Assembly (NCBI RefSeq): GCF_000409775.1
Contig: NZ_KE332388.1
Coordinates: 492,960 to 556,959, forward strand
Direction: 5' to 3'
Length of the DNA: 64,000 bases
Source of the DNA: Litchfieldella anticariensis FP35 = DSM 16096
GTDB lineage: Bacteria > Pseudomonadota > Gammaproteobacteria > Pseudomonadales > Halomonadaceae
Within the stretch, counting starts at the first letter, position 1, and every line of letters begins with the position of its first letter. The notes under the pieces were generated by a model that did not search any database, had not been told where the DNA came from, and saw nothing but the letters and a program-made list of their open reading frames with translations. The position numbers were made by a program, and so were the translations under genes. Below are positions 59,916 through 64,000 of the stretch, piece by piece.

Positions 59916-61697
59916 CTATAGTGAGCGTCCCATTTGCTGTCTTTTTGCCCTCTTGGCGTCCATCTCTGCTCGTAACTTGGCTTTGCGGCGCTCTTGCTCG
60001 CTCGGCCCCCGTGGGGGCGGTGTCGGAGTCTTGCCCGCTTGTCCCTCAAGGTGAAGCACATCGGCCTGGGACAGCGATTGCAGCCGGTTCCGGCGCACCG
60101 GGGGTGGCGGCTGACCGATGGGCGGCACTCCCGCCCGTTTGCTTCGGGTCTTGGCCGAGGCGGTGTTCTCGCCGTTCGCCAGGGCTTGGCGGCGACGTTC
60201 CAGCCCGGCGTCCGCAAACCGGATAGGCAACTGTCCATCCGCTGCCGCCTTGATCACCCGCGCTTTGAACTCGGGCGAACCGTTCACGGTGATGCGCTCG
60301 CCGTAGCGTTCCATCGCCATCCTTAGCGCCTTCTGGATGCCTGCCTGGTCGGACTCCCTGGACACCTGGAGCCGGTCGCCATCGTCGCGCACGGCGCTGG
60401 CTCCGGCCCGGTAAATGATGGTGCCCTTCTTGGTGATGTTGTCGATCACCGGCGCATGGCCGGGCTTCGCCTGCCCCTCACCCTTCAAAGTGTTGCCCTT
60501 GAGGCCCTGGGCGGCCTCCCTGGCTCGCAACGCGGCCAGGGCCTCGGTATCGCCCTGCAAGGCTTCCCGTTTGAGCCAATCGGCCCATGTGCGGTGCCCG
60601 TGGGTTTCATGAATCGCCTGGCGTTCCTCGCGGTACTGCTTCTGGATCGCGTCAATGTCGGCTTTCAGGGCACTGCTGGCCTGCGCATACAGCACCTTCT
60701 TGGTCAGCCTGCCGCTGGTGAGCTTGATGGCCGCCCGCCGGGCCTTGCCCTTCTTCTTGGCGTTCTCAATCCGGCGGTCTTTCTGCCACCGGGCTTTGTC
60801 CAGGGCCGCCGTCTTGTTGGCTGCGGCGCTCTGCTGTTCTGATTTGAAGCGGGCGTAAAGCTCAGTAGTGTTTACGCGCAGCCGTACCGGGTCTTTGCGG
60901 TACTGGCGGCAGGGTTTGGCCTGTTGCGCCTGGTCAGGCTCGAACGGGCCGAAACGGGCCTCCAGCTTCGACTTGGAGAAATCCCGCCCCAAGGTGCTCG
61001 CCTTGACCGCCGCGTCATCACCGGCCACAACAACCAGCCCATTCCCCCGCGCCCGGAGTTCCAGGCCATTGTCACGCATGACCTGGTGTAGCTGAGCCCA
61101 GGACTGCGCGGTTTTGATGTCGTCCAGGCACTCGCGCTTGATCCAACCGATCAGGCTTTCAATACCGGCATGACGCTCCATGTCGGCGGCTCGCGCCTCA
61201 GCCCCACGTCGGCGCGGCATGTGGTTGTCTTGCTGCAACCCATAGTCCCGTTCCATGACCTCGCATAGCTCGGCCAGCGTCTGGTGTGGGTAGTAGGGTT
61301 CGTGGATGATGTTGCGTCTCGGGTGGATCTTGTTGACGGCGATATGGATGTGCAGGTTGTCGGTATCGTTGTGAACGGCACTGATGCGCTGATGCTCTCC
61401 AAAGCCCAGCCCCTTGCAAATACGGTCCTCGATGGCCACCAGGGTATCGGCCTCGATCTGTTCCCCGGCCCGGAAGCTGACAATCAAGTGATAGGTCTTG
61501 TCGTTCTTCGCTCGGGTATTGGCGAACTGGGTCGCTAGTACCTCGCTGACGGCATCCTGGACCGAATACGCCTCGCAGTTGGTCAACTGTACCGCGCCAA
61601 GACGGTGCTCCTTGCTTTGCTCGTCGGTGATGTAATTCACCAGACCAGCAAAGTCTGACTTGCCCCGGGAGCGCATAGAGACGTGTTTGGCGATCAT
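59916..61697 (-). CDS. traI: TraI relaxase (MOB-P, IncP type)
   Basis: 593 residues from the ATG at 61697 (MIAKHVSMRSRGKSDFAGLVNYITDEQ), the same start as RK2 TraI. The nicking Tyr is at 22, and motif III is HNDTDNLHIHIAVNKIHP. It binds TraJ-bound oriT, cleaves at nic and stays attached to the DNA 5' end during transfer. The C-terminal half is charged and variable and shorter than in RK2 (732 residues). A KorB operator lies 18 bases upstream of the start. Confidence 0.93.
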   Translation of the reverse strand: MIAKHVSMRSRGKSDFAGLVNYITDEQSKEHRLGAVQLTNCEAYSVQDAVSEVLATQFANTRAKNDKTYHLIVSFRAGEQIEADTLVAIEDRICKGLGFGEHQRISAVHNDTDNLHIHIAVNKIHPRRNIIHEPYYPHQTLAELCEVMERDYGLQQDNHMPRRRGAEARAADMERHAGIESLIGWIKRECLDDIKTAQSWAQLHQVMRDNGLELRARGNGLVVVAGDDAAVKASTLGRDFSKSKLEARFGPFEPDQAQQAKPCRQYRKDPVRLRVNTTELYARFKSEQQSAAANKTAALDKARWQKDRRIENAKKKGKARRAAIKLTSGRLTKKVLYAQASSALKADIDAIQKQYREERQAIHETHGHRTWADWLKREALQGDTEALAALRAREAAQGLKGNTLKGEGQAKPGHAPVIDNITKKGTIIYRAGASAVRDDGDRLQVSRESDQAGIQKALRMAMERYGERITVNGSPEFKARVIKAAADGQLPIRFADAGLERRRQALANGENTASAKTRSKRAGVPPIGQPPPPVRRNRLQSLSQADVLHLEGQAGKTPTPPPRGPSEQERRKAKLRAEMDAKRAKRQQMGRSL

Positions 61698-61714
61698 CAG
61701 TGCCAGCCCCACAT

Positions 61715-61727
61715 TTTAGCGGCTAAA
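61715..61727. promoter_or_regulatory. KorB operator between traJ and traI
   Basis: TTTAGCGGCTAAA, perfect match to the IncP KorB operator (S = G), in the short gap between traJ and traI. Confidence 0.85.
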
Positions 61728-61731
61728 AAAA

Positions 61732-62103
61732 TCACGACCTGGCCCTTGGCTGCACCACGGATTTCAACACCTGACTCATTTCCTCCTGAGTGGCTTCGAT
61801 CCTTCCGAGCAGGCTTAGGATGGTAGCCGCCCCGAAGTGAGCCGTTCTCACGTCATCTGTCAGCCAGAGCTTCAGTAATCCTCCCAAACGACCCAAGTCT
61901 CCATTTACACGAACCAACTCGCGGACATACTCGTAGTCCATAACGCCATTGACCTGGTAGCCCTGCCCCACTTCCCGCAGATAACAAGCAACGCTTAGCC
62001 CTGCCTGCCTGGCGTTGGATTCAATCAGTTCTCTCTCTTCCGGAAGGCAGTACACCTTGAGTGGAGTGCTGTTCTTCCGTGTCACCCTTTGCTTCTCACT
62101 CAT
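61732..62103 (-). CDS. traJ: TraJ oriT-binding protein
   Basis: 123 residues from the ATG at 62103 (AGGAGCTGGC before it), the same length as RK2 TraJ and strongly similar: STPLKVYCLPEERELIE, YLREVGQGYQVNGVMDYEYVREL and NGDLGRLGGLLKLWLTDD. TraJ binds the inverted repeat at oriT and recruits TraI. The 40 codons upstream in frame run into oriT and are not translated. Confidence 0.93.
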   Translation of the reverse strand: MSEKQRVTRKNSTPLKVYCLPEERELIESNARQAGLSVACYLREVGQGYQVNGVMDYEYVRELVRVNGDLGRLGGLLKLWLTDDVRTAHFGAATILSLLGRIEATQEEMSQVLKSVVQPRARS

Positions 62104-62176
62104 GCCAGCTCCTATCTCAGATGCCATGCCTTGCAGAGCAGGATGTCCGTTGAGCACCGCAGGTGCGAATAAGGAC

Positions 62177-62245
62177 CAGTGAAGAGGAACACCACGCTTG
62201 CGGGGTGGGACTACTTCACACATCCTGCCCGCACTTCAGCGTTGA
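62177..62245. other. oriT: IncP-type origin of transfer (oriT)
   Basis: The segment GTGAAGAGGAACACC...GGTGGGACTACTTCAC is an inverted repeat with a CGC/GCG centre, nearly identical to the TraJ-binding region of RK2, followed by ACATCCTGCCCGC. That matches the IncP nic region (ATCCTG|C), placing nic between 62227 and 62228. It is located just before traJ, as in RK2. Confidence 0.9.
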
Positions 62246-62479
62246 TTTTTGTAGGTACGCCATGTGCAAAGCATCGCTATTTCTCTGCATTTCGTTGCAC
62301 GGATCTTTTTTTTCCTGTGCATCCGTGACAAACGGTCTCGCCCCCTGATGAAGTCGACACTTACGGCGATAATGCTGCGCTCCAGAAGCGGTAAAGCAGC
62401 GATCTAACAGCGATTTACCTATAGCGGTGTCCTTGCGCTTTCCATATTGAAATACACAGCTTTCCACGCGGTTTCCGCA
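62246..62479. other. Non-coding region right of oriT
   Basis: About 230 bases with no supported gene. In RK2 the traK gene would begin here on the other strand; I find no TraK-like frame. The minus-strand frame 62216-62521 overlaps oriT and the repeats and is rejected. Confidence 0.5.
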
Positions 62480-62532
62480 CTGCCCCTCAAATGTCAATGA
62501 ACCAGAAGTGCTGCCCCTCAAGTGTCAATGAA
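62480..62532. repeat. Two iteron-like 22-bp direct repeats
   Basis: CTGCCCCTCAARTGTCAATG(AA) occurs at 62480-62501 and 62511-62532, 21 of 22 identical, 31 bp apart, just after the stop of the replication P-like gene. Paired direct repeats next to replication genes suggest iterons or an origin/partition site, but no initiator has been shown to bind them. Confidence 0.6.
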
Positions 62533-62537
62533 AACAC

Positions 62538-63296
62538 TCAAGTTTTGCCGACCGCGTTGCGTAGAGCTGTAAGCCCATGCGCGGAACTCATTCGATGAGG
62601 AAGACCCGCAGCCTTGACCGCTCGGTTCACAGCCGCGTGTCCGGCCCGCTCTGCCAGATCGGCGGGGCTACGATTGCGGTCACTCTCCAGCAGTGCATAG
62701 GCCACCAGTTGTTCTCCATTCATCAACCGATTGATCAAAGCGCCATACTCCTGGGTGAAGTGACGTTCGAGACGTGACCAAGCCGACAACGCCGTGCTAT
62801 GCGTAAGATCCCACCAGCCCACGGCGCTACCCGCCATCCTCACGGCTTCATGGCTCCAGTGCCATTGGGTCGGTTCATGAGCATGGGCGCATACCTCACG
62901 CCACGCCTCCTCCAGACCAGGTATTCCAAAGTCCTCTGGGCGCGGCTCACAGAGAACCGCGAATGCAGCAGGTTGCGGTGGCCAGGATTCGTTACCCGTC
63001 CGCGTTGCTTCCTGCACCGCCTCACGACAGCGTTGAATCCCCAGCTCCAGATGTCGGCGAGTCAGAAAAGCCAGCTCAGCCATCCAGACACCTGATTCAT
63101 CGAAGGCGCCCCACTGGCCCGTGAACTTCCAGCCGAACAACACACCAAGGGCATCAAACAACTGATCCACGTCAGCTTCTACGATCAGCGGACCAGTCTT
63201 CGTCGATGATTTCCCCACTCTGTTGAGCTTTGGCGCGTGCGCGTGCTTCTGCGGCGGTAACACGGCGCGATGGAGTGCGTTGGCGGCGATGTCCAT
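62538..63296 (-). CDS. Phage lambda P-like replication protein
   Basis: 252 residues from the ATG at 63296, chosen for its strong GGAGG site nine bases upstream. The middle holds VDQLFDALGVLFGWKFTGQWGAFDESGVWMAELAFLTRRHLELGIQRCREAV, matching the replication protein P family, which loads the host DnaB helicase. It overlaps the preceding O-like gene by 125 bases in another frame, far more than usual. Together with the O-like gene it would let the element replicate as a circle. Confidence 0.75.
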   Translation of the reverse strand: MDIAANALHRAVLPPQKHAHAPKLNRVGKSSTKTGPLIVEADVDQLFDALGVLFGWKFTGQWGAFDESGVWMAELAFLTRRHLELGIQRCREAVQEATRTGNESWPPQPAAFAVLCEPRPEDFGIPGLEEAWREVCAHAHEPTQWHWSHEAVRMAGSAVGWWDLTHSTALSAWSRLERHFTQEYGALINRLMNGEQLVAYALLESDRNRSPADLAERAGHAAVNRAVKAAGLPHRMSSAHGLTALRNAVGKT

Positions 63297-64000
63297 TAGC
63301 GAGTCCTCCGGTAGTGGACTGAGCTGCGAGCACATCTTTGCGCAGCCAGTCGGCAAGCTTGGTATGCCAGGCAGCCGTACTGGCCGTGCGACCAGTATCG
63401 GCATGGTGGGCCGTGAACTTGGCGAGCTGATATCGCTCGGGAGCCAGATCAGTTGAGAGACCTGCTCGTAAACAGGCCATCGACAGCTCAGTCGGGTCCG
63501 GCGTCCATTCGAGGGTCATGGGAAAGCGATCAGAACATATTGGGATGGTTGACGAAGATTCCTGAAGAGAAACTGCGTCACTGTTCTGATCCGCTCGACC
63601 AAGCATCGACTCTCCCGCCTGAGAGTGAGAGAGGTTCATTGATGGTTCATTGATGGTTAGGGGGACACCAGATGTCCAGGGGCCCTGGTCACCAGGTGTC
63701 TGGGGGCCCCGGACTCCACGTCCCTGGGGGGTGGACTCGGTGTCCAGGGGGGTGTAAGTCCTCTCCGCGACTCGATTTGCCAGTCTCAGTTGATACAGGT
63801 TGCTGGTCTGCCCCGCCGCATTCCGACGAGGCTGAATGCTGAGTAACTGATACTCTTCGAACTCACGTAACCAACGGCGAACGCTCTTGGTACTGGACTC
63901 ACAGCGACGTGCCAGAGTGGAGATGGCTGGCCAACACACCCCTTCTTCGTTGGCGTTGTCGCCCAACGCTACCAACAGCAAGCGACGCCCAGCCTTGTTG
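63172..64000 (-). CDS. Phage O-like replication initiator (HTH), incomplete at the right edge
   Basis: The frame is open to base 64000. The visible part begins with a winged-helix domain typical of phage O/DnaT-type initiators (LLVALGDNANEEGVCWPAISTLARRCESSTKSVRRWLREFEEYQLLSI), then a variable linker, then a C-terminal region (LEWTPDPTELSMACLRAGLSTDLAPERYQLAKFTAHHADTGRTASTAAWHTKLADWLRKD) that resembles the DnaT/phage replication C-terminal domain. It would bind an origin and recruit the P-like helicase loader. The N-terminus lies outside the window. Confidence 0.75.
   Translation of the reverse strand, partial: NKAGRRLLLVALGDNANEEGVCWPAISTLARRCESSTKSVRRWLREFEEYQLLSIQPRRNAAGQTSNLYQLRLANRVAERTYTPLDTESTPQGRGVRGPQTPGDQGPWTSGVPLTINEPSMNLSHSQAGESMLGRADQNSDAVSLQESSSTIPICSDRFPMTLEWTPDPTELSMACLRAGLSTDLAPERYQLAKFTAHHADTGRTASTAAWHTKLADWLRKDVLAAQSTTGGLANGHRRQRTPSRRVTAAEARARAKAQQSGEIIDEDWSADRRS

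Noticed and set aside
62216-62521. Minus-strand 101-codon frame as a possible gene
   Set aside because: It covers oriT and a direct-repeat copy, has no ribosome site, and is not TraK-like.

Overview
The window looks like a chromosomal stretch of a GC-rich gammaproteobacterium, most likely a Halomonas-type halophile. This rests on protein style and gene content (CbtBA cobalt transport, TTT and TRAP uptake systems, an HU protein, IncP-like conjugation genes), not on any rRNA. Positions 1-44150 read as host chromosome with several acquired patches. From 44153 to the right edge is the inside of an integrated mobile element.

Left part. A cobalamin riboswitch heads an operon of cbtB, cbtA and a cobalt/magnesium-chelatase ATPase that runs off the left edge. 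bluB (the lower ligand of B12) follows at 5.9 kb, after several small exported or hypothetical proteins. Next is a LysR-galD-tctC-tctAB block for polycarboxylate uptake, enclosed by 33-bp near-identical repeats; the outer repeat is attached to the last ~53 codons of a lost PQQ glucose dehydrogenase. Then come a sulfonate/nitrate-type ABC transporter, a giant cyclic beta-1,2-glucan synthase (2861 aa), a Crp/Fnr regulator, a DUF4236 protein, an isocitrate dehydrogenase whose central domain appears duplicated, and an alpha/beta hydrolase.

Middle part. A low-GC GGDEF/EAL signalling gene is split by an IS3-family element that has a visible -1 frameshift signal. After an HU gene comes a three-gene operon encoding a VioB-type ferritin-like protein, a LodA-like quinone-cofactor (CTQ) amino-acid oxidase and its LodB flavoprotein. 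That is a plausible oxidative or biosynthetic system. A GntR-controlled TRAP transporter with an RpiB-type isomerase closes the host segment.

Right part. At 44153-44187 lies only the 3' end of a CAU-anticodon tRNA, the scar of site-specific integration. Inside the element, all on the minus strand, are phage lambda O/P-like replication genes (with a 125-base overlap), a pair of 22-bp direct repeats, an IncP/RK2-like oriT, traJ, traI, trbJ, trbK, trbL, two small genes, a fitAB toxin-antitoxin pair and a seven-gene, ~11-kb defence-like operon. That operon encodes a DNA methyltransferase, an unknown protein, RhuM, an SF2 helicase, a GIY-YIG nuclease, a Shedu-type nuclease and a GHKL ATPase with a nuclease-like tail. 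Three perfect IncP KorB operators (TTTAGCSGCTAAA) sit at traI, at trbJ and 44 bp before the methyltransferase gene, suggesting that the element's partition/transfer repressor also controls its defence genes. No integrase, korB, traG or trbB-I is in the window; they may lie to the right.

I found no rRNA and no CRISPR array.
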